DNA of 64,000 bases from Naumannella halotolerans (GCF_004364645.1 NZ_SOAW01000001.1:1364001-1428000); one strand, 5' to 3'; shown: positions 48,030-57,008, numbered from the stretch's first letter. A program made the numbers and translations. Notes: a model not told the origin generated them from the letters alone.

Positions 48030-50885
48030 TCAGCCTCCGCCGAGCGCCTGCTGCGCCCGCCGCGTCGCGGCAGCGGCCTCGTCCTGCTTCTCCTGGTACA
48101 GGCCGAGGTCACCGTCGGCCAGGGCCTGGTTGGCCTCCTCGTTGGCCGTCAGCGCGTCGTTGATCGCCTGCAGGGCGGCCGGATTGTCCACCTCGGACGG
48201 GTCGACGCTCTGATCGCTCTCGGTTCCCTCGCCCTCCTCGGCCTCGACCTCACCCTCACCGGTGCTGGCACCGGCATCACCGGCGAAGACCTGGTCCAGG
48301 GCCCCCTGCAGGGTGGGATCGATCGCCACGGTGGAACCGAAGCGGACGATCACGAACTGCAGCGCCGGGTACGACCCGGTCGAGGCCTGCCGTTGGACAT
48401 AGACCGGCATCACGTTCAGCAGCCCACCGCCGACCGGCAGCGTCAGCAGGTTGCCGTAGCTCACCTGGGCGGTTCCGGCGTTCTGGAAGCGCAGCAGGGT
48501 GTCGGCGACCGTCGCATCGTTCGTCATGGCGGCGAAGACCTGCCCGGGACCGTCGGTCTGTTGCGAGTCCGACATCCGCAGCACCCGCATCTGCCCGTAG
48601 TTCTCCGAACTCGCGTCGGCATTCACCGCCATGAAGGCCGCCAGGTTCGACCGGTTGCTCGGGACGTAGATGGAGGTCAGGGCGAAGTTGTCCTCCTGTT
48701 CCTGAGGCCAGCGCACCGACAGGTAGTACGGCGGAACCTTCGAGGAGTTGCCACCGACCGGATCCACCGGCACCTCCCACAGGTCATTCTCCTGGTACCA
48801 GACCGCCGGGTCGGTCATGTGGTACTTGCCGAGGATCTGTCGCTGCACCTTGTACAGATCCTCGGGATAGCGCAGGTGTTCCATCAGCTCGTCGCTGATC
48901 GCCGAACGGGGCTGCACCGAATCGGGGAATGCCTTGCGCCAGGTCTGCAGCAGCGGATCGGTCTCGTCCCAGGCATAGAGGGTGACGGTGCCGTCGTAGG
49001 CATCGACCACCGCCTTCACCGAGTTGCGGATGTAGTTGATCGAGTCCGTTGGCTGGGTGGTGGCCGAGGCATTGGTCTGGGAGTCGGTGATCGCGTCGGT
49101 CAGCGAGATCCGCTGGCTGTTCGGATAGTTGTTCGTCAACGTGTACCCGTCGACGATCCACTTGATTCGGCCGTCCACCGCCGCCGGATAGGCATTGGAG
49201 TCGACCTGCAACCACGGCGCGGCCGCCTGCACCCGCTCGACCGGGGTCCGGTCGTAGATGATCCGGGACTCGCTGTTCACCCGGTCCGAGAGCAGGATCT
49301 CCGGCGAACCCATCCGGATCGCGTAGAGGATCCGGTTGAACCAGTTGCCGATCGGTACGCCGCCGGTGCCGTCGTAGGTGTTCAGCGTGGGGGTGTTGTT
49401 CTCCCCGCCACCGGGGGTGTCGATCTCGATCGGTGCCGATCCCTCGGGGGCGCCGACGATCGAGTACCCGGTGTTCAGCTCGCCGAAGTAGATCCGCGGT
49501 TCGTACTCGGGCAGCTCGCCCTCCGGCGGGATGTCCTGCTCCACCCATTCGGGGGTGCCGTTGGCCTGTCGCCGGTTGCCGTAGGCACCGACCAGCCCGT
49601 ACCCGTGGGTGTAGACGGTGACCATGTTGTTCCAGGTCGGGTTCTCCACACCGGCCGGGTCGAGCTCACGGGCGGCGACCACGGTGTCGGTCTTCGTACC
49701 GTCGATGTCATAGCGGTCGACGTCCAGGACCGAGGGGAAGGAGTAGAAGTCACGGACCTGCTGCAGCTGCTCGAAGGTCGGGCCGACCTTCGCCGGATCG
49801 ATCAGCCGGATGCCCGGCAGGGCCCCGGCGTCCTGCCGCAACTGGCCGGCAGTGGCGGTCGTGTCGGCGGAGTACTCCTCGACCTGCACGTCCTCGACGT
49901 CGTAGGCCTCGCGCGTGGCGGCGATGTGCTGGGCGATGTAGGGACGTTCCAGGTCGGGCTCGTCGGGAGCCACGGTGATCGCCTGCACGATCCCGGGATA
50001 GATCACCCCGAGGATCAGCGAGGACACCACCATCAGCGCCAGGCCCGCCATCGGCAGCAGCCACCGGCGGACGAAGATGGTGGCCCAGAACAGCAGCGCG
50101 CAGATCACGGCGATGCCGGCGAGGATGGTGGAGGCACTCACCTGGACGTTGTCGGAGGTGTAGGTGAGACCGGTCAGCAAGGTGCCGGTCTCCAGGGTGT
50201 AGCTGTAGCGGGCGAGCCAGCGCTCGGCACCGAAGGCCAGCACGGCCAGACCGATCAGCACCGACAGGTGCACCCGAGCGGCGGTGGTCACGTTCTGGGC
50301 GCCGCGACCGAAACGCAGCCCGCCCATCACGTAGTTCATGATCGCCACACCGAGGGCGGCGGTGAGCAAGGTGGTGACGGCGAAGCTGAGGATGTAGCTG
50401 TACCAGGGCAGGTCGTAGACGAAGAAGGACAGGTCCAGGCCGAAGCGCGGATCGACCTGACCGAAGGGCGTGCGGTTGGCGAAGGCGAGGAAGAGCGCCA
50501 CCTGGCCGGCGGCGCTGGCCCCGGAGAACAGGGCGACCGCACCACCGAGGGCGATCATCGTCGGCACGAACCGCGACTCCAGCAGTTCCCGGTACCGCTC
50601 GAGCAACTGGCTGCCGACCGGCCCCTGGCGGACCGAGGGGCGTAACCGGTACGCCAGGACCACGTTCCCGACCACGATCAATGCCGTCAGCAGACCGAAA
50701 CCGGCAAACAGGATCACCCGGGTCAGCAACTGGGTGGAGAAGACCTGCGGAAAACCGAGGTTGTCGTACCAGAGTCGGTCGGTCCACACGCCGGTGGCGA
50801 GCAGACCGACGACCAGCAGTGCCACCAGCGCCACAAGGGTCGGCAGCAAAGCGTTGCGTCGACGGCGCAGCGCAGGGGTCGTCAT
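48030..50885 (-). CDS. UPF0182 family large membrane protein
   Basis: 951 residues. Seven membrane helices lie in the first 320 residues; the remaining extracytoplasmic part contains RLVYVHGYG-like text (TVYTHGYGLVGAYGN) and PLLQTWRKAFPDSVQPRSAIS. The C-terminal 80 residues are Glu/Asp/Gln-rich. This COG1615 family is widespread in actinobacteria with no settled function; as I recall it is next to a PDZ-Lon gene also in mycobacteria (Rv3193c-Rv3194c). Confidence 0.9.
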   Translation of the reverse strand: MTTPALRRRRNALLPTLVALVALLVVGLLATGVWTDRLWYDNLGFPQVFSTQLLTRVILFAGFGLLTALIVVGNVVLAYRLRPSVRQGPVGSQLLERYRELLESRFVPTMIALGGAVALFSGASAAGQVALFLAFANRTPFGQVDPRFGLDLSFFVYDLPWYSYILSFAVTTLLTAALGVAIMNYVMGGLRFGRGAQNVTTAARVHLSVLIGLAVLAFGAERWLARYSYTLETGTLLTGLTYTSDNVQVSASTILAGIAVICALLFWATIFVRRWLLPMAGLALMVVSSLILGVIYPGIVQAITVAPDEPDLERPYIAQHIAATREAYDVEDVQVEEYSADTTATAGQLRQDAGALPGIRLIDPAKVGPTFEQLQQVRDFYSFPSVLDVDRYDIDGTKTDTVVAARELDPAGVENPTWNNMVTVYTHGYGLVGAYGNRRQANGTPEWVEQDIPPEGELPEYEPRIYFGELNTGYSIVGAPEGSAPIEIDTPGGGENNTPTLNTYDGTGGVPIGNWFNRILYAIRMGSPEILLSDRVNSESRIIYDRTPVERVQAAAPWLQVDSNAYPAAVDGRIKWIVDGYTLTNNYPNSQRISLTDAITDSQTNASATTQPTDSINYIRNSVKAVVDAYDGTVTLYAWDETDPLLQTWRKAFPDSVQPRSAISDELMEHLRYPEDLYKVQRQILGKYHMTDPAVWYQENDLWEVPVDPVGGNSSKVPPYYLSVRWPQEQEDNFALTSIYVPSNRSNLAAFMAVNADASSENYGQMRVLRMSDSQQTDGPGQVFAAMTNDATVADTLLRFQNAGTAQVSYGNLLTLPVGGGLLNVMPVYVQRQASTGSYPALQFVIVRFGSTVAIDPTLQGALDQVFAGDAGASTGEGEVEAEEGEGTESDQSVDPSEVDNPAALQAINDALTANEEANQALADGDLGLYQEKQDEAAAATRRAQQALGGG

Positions 50886-50915
50886 CGTGATGCTCCTGGG
50901 AAGTTCGCGGTCTGG

Positions 50916-51476
50916 TCAGGCAAGGGTAGTCGCTAGCAAGGAGGTCAGTCCCGGGGCGAGTTCGGGGCCGCCGAGCAGGTCCTCGGGGCTGCTGCTGAGG
51001 CGTCCGACCCCGTAGGCGGCACCGGCCCGGGTGACCCCGACGACCAGCCGAAGGTCTTGTCGGTCCGGATGGTTCTCGACGAAGGCCTGCGCCTGCTCGG
51101 GGTCCTCGGGCAGGTCCTCCTCGGCGGCCGCGGGCAGGAAGCTTCGCTCCAGGGCCAGCGCACAACCCTTCACCGCCTCGGGCCACTGCACCTGCTGCAG
51201 CGACTCGAGGACGTCGTCGGTGACGAAATCGGTCTGTTCGATGGCGGTCCAGGCGCCCGGTACGGACTCGGTGATACCGAACTCCTGGGCGACCTCGGGT
51301 GAGTCGCGCAGGATCTCCTCGGTCGGCACCAGGGCGAACAGCCTCGGCGGTACGTCCCAGCCCTCGGCCTGGCAGTGCCGGTCGAGTTCGATCAGGGCAG
51401 CGGCCAGCGCACTGGTGGCCGGGTCGAGATCCGGCTCCTCCCCGGTGGCATCGGTCGGTTCGTCGGGAGTCAGCAT
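50916..51476 (-). CDS. PPA1309 family protein
   Basis: 186 residues, soluble, acidic. DPATSALAAALIELDRHCQAEGWDVPPRLFALVPT is the conserved start of this small actinobacterial family, which has no known function. It overlaps the PDZ-Lon gene by seven bases and precedes UPF0182, so the three may work together at the envelope; that is inference. Confidence 0.82.
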   Translation of the reverse strand: MLTPDEPTDATGEEPDLDPATSALAAALIELDRHCQAEGWDVPPRLFALVPTEEILRDSPEVAQEFGITESVPGAWTAIEQTDFVTDDVLESLQQVQWPEAVKGCALALERSFLPAAAEEDLPEDPEQAQAFVENHPDRQDLRLVVGVTRAGAAYGVGRLSSSPEDLLGGPELAPGLTSLLATTLA

Positions 51477-52519
51477 CGGGGCACCTGTCCAGCGGTCGCG
51501 GGATCTCGCAGCAGGTCGACGGCATCGATCGCCTCGGCCAGGCTGGACACCGGTACGACCGCGATGTCGGGATGGTTGGAGGTGATGTCGGCGCAGTTGC
51601 CGGCAGGGGTGAGGAAGGCGGTCGCACCGGAGCGTTCGGCAGCGGCGATCTTCTCGTCCACGCCGCCGATCTCGCCGACCACGCCATCGGGGGTGATCTC
51701 CCCCGATCCGGCGATGGTCAGGTCTCCGAGCAGGGGTTCGGGAGTGATCTTGTCGTAGATCGCCAGGGCGAAGATCAGGCCTGCGCTCGGGCCGCCGATC
51801 GCCGGATCGACGTTGTAGCTGACCTGGGGGGTGGCTCGGTATCCGGTGGTCAGCTCGATGCCGACGATCGGCGCCCCGGTGTCACTGTTCGACGCCCCGA
51901 GGACCACCGGGATGGTCATCTCCCTTCCCTCCCGCAGGATCAGGAAGGTGACCTCGTCACCCACCTCGTACCGTCCGATCAGGCTGGTCACCTCCGACGG
52001 TGCGCGGGTGGTCACCCCGCCGACCTCGACGATCAGGTCACCGGCCTGCAGCAGACCCTCGGCCGGACCGGCGCTGGTGACGCTGGCCACCTCCGGTCGC
52101 TCCTCCACCGGTTGCCCGGCTTCTCGCAGGGCCGCGATCAGGGCGCTGTCCTGAGAGGTGGTCATGTCGGTGCTGGACTGTTGGTCGATCTCGTCGGCGG
52201 TGACGCCTTCGCGGTAGTAGGCCTCCCGCGGCAGCGTTTCCCGACTGGGCAGGAAGTGGGCAAGGATCGCCTCGGGAACGCCGACGGTGCCACTGACCTG
52301 GGTGACGGCGACGGTGGTCATCTCCAGCCGCCCGGTCGTCGGGTAGGTCTGCACCGACCCCAGGTCGACCAGTGGCTCGCCCTCCTCGTTGGTGGCCATC
52401 ACGTCCACCGCGCCGCCGGGGGTGAAGACCACGAAGGGTACGGGGATCACCGCCAGCCCGATGGCGAGGCCGACGAAGACCATCGCCGAGACCAGTGCGG
52501 TCATCGTCTGCCGGGTCAC
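51470..52519 (-). CDS. PDZ domain-containing membrane protease with Lon-type catalytic domain (YlbL-like)
   Basis: 349 residues. One N-terminal membrane helix (about 5-27), an extracytoplasmic linker, a PDZ domain (about 140-215, GPAEGLLQAGDLIVEVGG) and a Lon S16 domain. The Ser-Lys dyad is in GGPSAGLIFALAIYDK, and TIAGSGEITPDGVVGEIGGV is the typical S16 strand. GTG start overlapping the moaE stop (GTGA, 52516-52519). Confidence 0.92.
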   Translation of the reverse strand: MTRQTMTALVSAMVFVGLAIGLAVIPVPFVVFTPGGAVDVMATNEEGEPLVDLGSVQTYPTTGRLEMTTVAVTQVSGTVGVPEAILAHFLPSRETLPREAYYREGVTADEIDQQSSTDMTTSQDSALIAALREAGQPVEERPEVASVTSAGPAEGLLQAGDLIVEVGGVTTRAPSEVTSLIGRYEVGDEVTFLILREGREMTIPVVLGASNSDTGAPIVGIELTTGYRATPQVSYNVDPAIGGPSAGLIFALAIYDKITPEPLLGDLTIAGSGEITPDGVVGEIGGVDEKIAAAERSGATAFLTPAGNCADITSNHPDIAVVPVSSLAEAIDAVDLLRDPATAGQVPRC

Positions 52520-52995
52520 TGGGCTCCACTCCACTGGCTGGAGCCGTTGTCCCAGATCTGTTCCTTCCAGATCGGCACCTGTTCCTTCACGGTGTCGATC
52601 AGGTCGCGGCATGCCTCCAGGGCCGGTCCACGGTGGACCGCGGAGGTCGCGACGACCACCGCCAGATCCCCGACGCCGAGGTCCCCGATCCGGTGTTCGA
52701 CCGCCACATGGCGTACCTGGTGACGCCCGGCCACCTCACGGCAGATCTCGGCCAGGGTCTGCTCCGCACTCGGGTGGCAGGTGTATTGCAGTGCCACCAC
52801 CCGGTCCTCGGCCCCGATCGGGTCCCGGTCGGTGCTGAGGCCGATCGAGACCGGGTCGATGTCGCGGACGGTACCGACGAACAGGCCGATGCCCCCGCAG
52901 CCGGGATCGGTGACCGCGGCCAGGACCGTGTCCACGCTCAGTGGCTCGGCGCTGATCCGGGCCAGCCGTACCGGATCGACGAGTTCTGTGGACAC
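52516..52995 (-). CDS. moaE: Molybdopterin synthase catalytic subunit
   Basis: 159 residues. FVGTVRD, HIGDLGVGDLAVVV-like core and AVHRGPALEACRDLIDTVKEQVPIWKEQIW are the MoaE motifs, including the conserved lysines that transfer sulphur from MoaD to precursor Z. The GTG at 52995 was chosen because the minus strand reads TAGGGT (53008-53003) seven bases ahead of it, fitting a leaderless mRNA. No other moa gene is in the window. Confidence 0.9.
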   Translation of the reverse strand: MSTELVDPVRLARISAEPLSVDTVLAAVTDPGCGGIGLFVGTVRDIDPVSIGLSTDRDPIGAEDRVVALQYTCHPSAEQTLAEICREVAGRHQVRHVAVEHRIGDLGVGDLAVVVATSAVHRGPALEACRDLIDTVKEQVPIWKEQIWDNGSSQWSGAQ

Positions 52996-53175
52996 GGCGC
53001 AAACCCTACCCGCCCGAGCCCTGGCTGCCGAGCCGCGAGTCCGGGCGTACCGCTGCTCGGACCGGAGCAACCCCGAGCCGGATCCGGATCCGTCGGGACG
53101 CCTGCTCGGCGTCTGCGGTACGAGAACTTGCGCAGTGCGGTTGAATGGGTGGACCACCAATCAGGAGAGTCAGTG

Positions 53176-54795
53176 ATGTCCGACAAAGAGCCGTTCGACC
53201 CGGACCGACCCGACGACCATCCCGACCAGTCGGGTGACCAGCCCGGATCCGACCAGCCCGGGTTCGACAAACCCGGGTCGGGCAACACCGGTGGCCCCGG
53301 CTCGTCCGAGAGCAACTCACAGCCGGGTCTGGGCCCACGGCCGAACAACTCGCAGAACGAGGACAGCGGCGCAGGAAACCCGAACGACCCCTTCGCGGCG
53401 ATGTTCGGCCAGCTCGGCGGGGGCGACTTCTCCCAGTTGATGCAACAGGTGCAGCAGGCCCTCTCGCAACTCGGTCTCGGCCAGTTCGGCGCCGGTCAGT
53501 TCGGTGCCGCCGCGGAGTCCGGCAACCGGATCGGTTTCCAGGCGCCGAATGCGTCGGCCACTGCCGCTGGTACCGCCGACGGTGTGAACTGGAATGTGGT
53601 CCGCGATGTCGCCCGCAAGGCAGCCGCTGCCCAGGGCAGCGATCCGACGCCGACGCGGGCTCAGCAGGAGGCGGTCGCCGATGCCGTCCGGTTGGCCCAG
53701 TCCTGGCTGGACGGTGCCACCGAACTGCCCGCCTCCTCGGCCGCCGCCCGGGCCTGGTCCAGGGCCGAATGGATCGAGAAGACGATCTCGGTCTGGCAGC
53801 GCCTGGTCGACCCGGTGGCCACCAACATGGCCTCGGCCATGGCCGACACGATGACCTTCGGCGACGGCCCGGAGGCACAGATGCTGGCCGGTATGGAACA
53901 GATGTTGAAGCCGATGCTGCGCACCAGCGGTTCGCAGATGTTCGGTATGCAGGCAGGACAGGGAATCGGTGCGGTGGCCGGCGACATCCTGAGCGGGACC
54001 GACAACGGGCTGCCGCTGCTGGATGCCTCCACCATCGCCTTGGTGCCCAGCAACATCGACGCCTTCGCCGACGGCCTGGACGGTGACACCGACGACCTGC
54101 TGATCTACCTCGCCCTGCGCGAGGCTGCCCGGCAGCGGTTGTTCGCCCATGCGACCTGGTTGCGCCCGCAGGTGCTGGCCCTGATCGAGGAGTACGCCAA
54201 GCAGATCACGATCGACACCTCCCGGCTGGAGGAGTTGATGGGCTCGGCCGGTGGGTTGGACCCGGAATCGCTGCAGAAGATCGCCCGCCAGCTGCAGGAC
54301 AACACCTTGTTCGTCCCGGCCAGGACGCCCGATCAGGAACGCATCCTGGAACGGCTGGAGACCCTGTTGGCCCTGGTCGAGGGCTGGGTCGACGATGTCG
54401 TGGCGACGGTGGCGGAGAAGTGGTTGCCGAATGCCGAGGCCCTGGCCGAGCTGATCCGCCGGCGACGCGGCGCCGGCGGCCCGGCCGAGGAGACCCTGAC
54501 CCAGCTGGTCGGGCTGGAACTGCGTCCGCGGAAGGTACGCGAGGCCGCGAAGCTGTGGCAGGTCCTGCGGCAGCGCTCCGGGGCACAGGCACGGGAGGCG
54601 GCCTGGACCCATCCAGACCTGTTGCCGAGCAGCGAGGATCTCGCCGACCCGTTGGGTTACGCGCCCGGTGGGGACGACGAGGGCGACGACTTCGACGCCG
54701 CGCTGTACTCCCTGCTCGACGGTGACACCGGCTCGGGACCGGATGAACCGGACTCCGACGCCGACGACTCGGGGCCCGATCGCCCGCAAGGGTGA
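53176..54795 (+). CDS. Zincin-like metallopeptidase family protein (TIGR03624/Zincin_2 type)
   Basis: 539 residues. The N-terminus is a disordered Asp/Pro/Gly/Gln-rich region with repeats (DQPGSDQPGFDKPGS) and QLGLGQFGAGQFGA. The core (about 130-480) matches the actinobacterial family around Rv3195. At the place where a zinc motif is expected it reads LALREAARQRLFAHATWL, so a complete HExxH is not visible and catalytic activity is doubtful. The ATG at 53176 has AGGAG upstream. It is divergent from moaE. Confidence 0.75.
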   Translation: MSDKEPFDPDRPDDHPDQSGDQPGSDQPGFDKPGSGNTGGPGSSESNSQPGLGPRPNNSQNEDSGAGNPNDPFAAMFGQLGGGDFSQLMQQVQQALSQLGLGQFGAGQFGAAAESGNRIGFQAPNASATAAGTADGVNWNVVRDVARKAAAAQGSDPTPTRAQQEAVADAVRLAQSWLDGATELPASSAAARAWSRAEWIEKTISVWQRLVDPVATNMASAMADTMTFGDGPEAQMLAGMEQMLKPMLRTSGSQMFGMQAGQGIGAVAGDILSGTDNGLPLLDASTIALVPSNIDAFADGLDGDTDDLLIYLALREAARQRLFAHATWLRPQVLALIEEYAKQITIDTSRLEELMGSAGGLDPESLQKIARQLQDNTLFVPARTPDQERILERLETLLALVEGWVDDVVATVAEKWLPNAEALAELIRRRRGAGGPAEETLTQLVGLELRPRKVREAAKLWQVLRQRSGAQAREAAWTHPDLLPSSEDLADPLGYAPGGDDEGDDFDAALYSLLDGDTGSGPDEPDSDADDSGPDRPQG

Positions 54796-54816
54796 CTCGG
54801 GAACCGGACGGTCCGG

Positions 54817-54928
54817 CTCGGGCGGTCTGACTCAAGCGGTCTGACTCAGGCGGTCTGGCTCGGGCGGACTGACTCGGGCGGACTGACTCGGGCGGACTGA
54901 CTCGGGCGGACCGACTCAGGCGGACCGG
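54817..54928. repeat. Minisatellite of eight 14-base units
   Basis: Eight successive 14-base copies of ctcgggcggactga-type sequence, three of them identical (54859-54900), fill the gap between two convergent genes. Related but irregular repeats continue into the 3' end of the YgjP-like gene, where they encode RTEPS-type peptides. Confidence 0.92.
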
Positions 54929-54939
54929 CTCGGTTCGAC

Positions 54940-55665
54940 TCAGCTCGGCTGGGCCTGGCTCGGCTCGGTCCGACTCAGCTCGGCTGGGCTCGGCTCGGTC
55001 CGGGCAGTCTCGGTCCGGGCCAGCGCATCGCTCCAACCGGACAGATAGGCCTTCGCCCGTTCGGCATCGGCGTAGGCATTCACCAGGGACCAGAACCGCG
55101 CATTGTGTTCCCGCTCGACCAGATGCGCCAACTCGTGCAACAACACATAGTCGACGACCCAGCTGGGCATCGGTCGCATCCGGTCCGACAGGCGGATCGT
55201 CCCTGCCGAGGGGGTGCAGGAACCCCACCGGGTGTTCTGGTTGCCGACCCAGCGCACGCTGGCCGGTAGCGGCGCCCCGACCGCCGAGAGGTGTTCGCGG
55301 CTGAGCTCGGCAGCCCGCCGCAAAAGATCGGGCTCGCTGTCGGGACTGCGCTGCCGGGATTCCTTGGCCAGGACCTTGGAGACCATCTCGGGCACGATCT
55401 GGCGTTCCTCGGCCTTCGTCGTGTGCTGCGGCAGCATGACCACGATCTTGCCTGCGTCGCGGTAGGCGGTGATGGTACGTCGGCGACGGGCGCTGCGTCG
55501 TACCTCGACCTCGACCCGGCCATGATCGGACGGCGCCGCCCCCTTCAGCTCGACCGCGTGCTCGTCACCGGCCGGGACCATGTCGGCCGACGCTGCTTCG
55601 CCTCCGTCGGGTCTGTGCCCGCCTGAACCTGACATGGGCCACATTCTTGCATCCGGGTCCGACAT
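54940..55665 (-). CDS. YgjP-like zinc metallopeptidase (M48-related)
   Basis: 241 residues. HELAH (177-181) with the third ligand in EREHNARFW (His187) forms the zinc site, and VGNQNTRWGSCTPSAGTIRLS is the family motif ahead of it. The last about 25 residues (TEPSPAELSRTEPSQAQPS) are encoded by repeat DNA and are probably a by-product of it. ATG at 55665; ATGs at 55644 and 55635 are alternatives. Confidence 0.85.
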   Translation of the reverse strand: MSDPDARMWPMSGSGGHRPDGGEAASADMVPAGDEHAVELKGAAPSDHGRVEVEVRRSARRRRTITAYRDAGKIVVMLPQHTTKAEERQIVPEMVSKVLAKESRQRSPDSEPDLLRRAAELSREHLSAVGAPLPASVRWVGNQNTRWGSCTPSAGTIRLSDRMRPMPSWVVDYVLLHELAHLVEREHNARFWSLVNAYADAERAKAYLSGWSDALARTETARTEPSPAELSRTEPSQAQPS

Positions 55666-55902
55666 CGGGACCGTTCACCGATCGGACCCGCGGGTGATCA
55701 TCAGCCACCCGGTTCACCGGGCCGAAAAATTCTTTCTCGGCGAGGACTGTGCTCCCCGGACCGGACCAAGAGCACCACTGGTATGCGGGTTCTCCCCCGA
55801 TGAGGGAGTTGCTCCACAGGGATGACCGGCGCGCTCCACACCGGATCCACAAAGTTTTCCACAGGCCGTGGACGCAGCGTGCGGCAGTCCTTCGACACCC
55901 GC

Positions 55903-55931
55903 TTGACGGCCTGCTCGGACTGCCCTAGGTT
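55903..55931 (+). promoter_or_regulatory. Promoter of the structured RNA / E1-like gene leader
   Basis: TTGACG (55903-55908), 17-base spacer, TAGGTT (55926-55931). The predicted start near 55938-55940 falls at the first base of the long hairpin. Confidence 0.72.
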
Positions 55932-55937
55932 TCTTGC

Positions 55938-56005
55938 ACAGGCCCCCGGATGGTCGGCCCGCTCGCAGGGGAAGGCTAGCGGAACCGATGTTCCCGGGGG
56001 CCTTC
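55938..56005 (+). ncRNA. Candidate structured RNA or riboregulatory leader
   Basis: AGGCCCCCGG (55940-55949) pairs with CCGGGGGCCT (55994-56003) as a 10-base-pair stem. Inside it, TCGG and CCGCT (55954-55957, 55959-55963) pair with AGCGG and CCGA (55978-55982, 55985-55988). An alternative hairpin GGAAC-CGAT-GTTCC (55981-55994) would compete with both. The element begins at the start site of a good promoter and lies 154 bases before the E1-like gene. I could not match it to SRP RNA, 6C, or the riboswitch classes I know. It may be an independent RNA or a leader. Confidence 0.45.
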
Positions 56006-56156
56006 TCCATGTCCGCACGTCAACGACTGACGACCCGTCGCGGCACGCGGGCCACCGGCCGGATCGACTGCGGATCGGCCGGTGTCACGTTCGGACCGGC
56101 GCAAGGGCCTGTGGAAATCTTCCGGACACCTCGATCCGGGGGCCGACGATGGTGTG

Positions 56157-57008
56157 ATGACGATCCCCGAACGTCCGCGGCTCAACCCCGACAGCCCGAT
56201 CCTGCAGCGACCGGACGGCACTCACCAGGTGGGTCTGCACCACCGGCCCGTCCTGCTACCGGCCAGGCTCGAACCCCTGCTGCTCGCGCTCGACGGGCGT
56301 TCCTCGCCGACCGGACTGGCGGCCCGGACAGGTCTTCGGCGGACCGAGATCGAGCTCGTCCTGCAGGCATTGGCGGGATCCGGTCACCTCACGGCCGGCA
56401 CCACCCGCTCCGGCGGCGGCGCGAGCCTCGCTTCGCCACCGCCTGTGGCCTGCGGTTCAGTCACACTGATCGGCAGTGGTGTGCTGGTCGAGGAAGCCGC
56501 TCACCTGTTGCGTCAGCTCGGTCGGCGCGCCCGGTTGCTGCGCCACCCCCGCCGGTTGAGTCCACCGGACCCGAGCGCGCTCGGCGCGGACCCGGGTCTG
56601 TGTGTGCTGGCCCTGGGAAGCAGGGAGGCCGACCGGGCGGTGGTCGCGACCGTCCACGCAACCGGGCACCCGTACCTGCTGGTCGACTCGGCGTCGACCT
56701 GGGTACGAGTGGGACCACTCGTGCTTCCCGCGATCACCCCCTGTCCGCGCTGCGCCGATCTGCACCGACGCGACCACGACCGCGACTGGCCGTGGCTGGC
56801 CGCGCAACTGGCCCGCCCCGCTGAGGAGCCCGGGCCCGGGCTGCGAACCTGGGCACTGGGCCAGTTGCTCACCCAGAGTCAGGCCCTGGCCGCCGATCGG
56901 TCACCGTTCTGCCTCGGCGCCAGCGTCGAACTCGACACCAGCACCTGGCTGCCGACCCACCGCCGCTACCGTGCTCATCCCGACTGTCCCTGCGGTGCCA
57001 GCGAGTGA
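56157..57008 (+). CDS. E1-like/ThiF-fold protein related to TOMM cyclodehydratase N-domains
   Basis: 283 residues. An N-terminal winged-helix-like part (about 1-85) is followed by a Rossmann-like segment (VTLIGSGVLVEEAAHLLRQLG, about 102-122) and a cysteine pair CPRC (about 200) with a second CPC near the end, likely one zinc site. This resembles the E1-like, leader-peptide-binding partner of YcaO enzymes. No YcaO or precursor peptide is next to it, and the same gene stands alone before the ABC1 gene in mycobacteria (Rv3196, as I recall). Role unknown. Confidence 0.75.
   Translation: MTIPERPRLNPDSPILQRPDGTHQVGLHHRPVLLPARLEPLLLALDGRSSPTGLAARTGLRRTEIELVLQALAGSGHLTAGTTRSGGGASLASPPPVACGSVTLIGSGVLVEEAAHLLRQLGRRARLLRHPRRLSPPDPSALGADPGLCVLALGSREADRAVVATVHATGHPYLLVDSASTWVRVGPLVLPAITPCPRCADLHRRDHDRDWPWLAAQLARPAEEPGPGLRTWALGQLLTQSQALAADRSPFCLGASVELDTSTWLPTHRRYRAHPDCPCGASE

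Larger units (their letters stand above)
55666..56156. other. 491-base divergent intergenic region
   Basis: No protein gene is supported between the YgjP-like gene and the E1-like gene. It holds, from left to right, four TCCACA motifs (55813-55863), a good plus-strand promoter (55903-55931), a structured RNA element (55940-56003) and a second hairpin at 56054-56083 (ACCGGCCG with CGGCCGGT). Confidence 0.7.

Noticed and set aside
55810-55863. Chromosomal origin of replication
   Set aside because: Only four imperfect boxes, no dnaA, dnaN or rpmH nearby and no AT-rich unwinding region.
55940-56003. SRP (4.5S) RNA, 6C RNA or a c-di-AMP riboswitch
   Set aside because: The GGAA-tetraloop motif with AGCAGCC is absent, there are not two C-loop hairpins, and the c-di-AMP signature GGGGTGAA and GACAGCTAACC segments are missing.
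55934-56824. Plus-strand frame starting before the E1-like gene
   Set aside because: It overlaps the E1-like gene in another frame and is Arg/Pro-rich without motifs.
56157-57008. A thiazole/oxazole-modified peptide (TOMM) cluster
   Set aside because: The E1-like gene has no YcaO, dehydrogenase or precursor peptide next to it, and the same lone arrangement occurs in mycobacteria.
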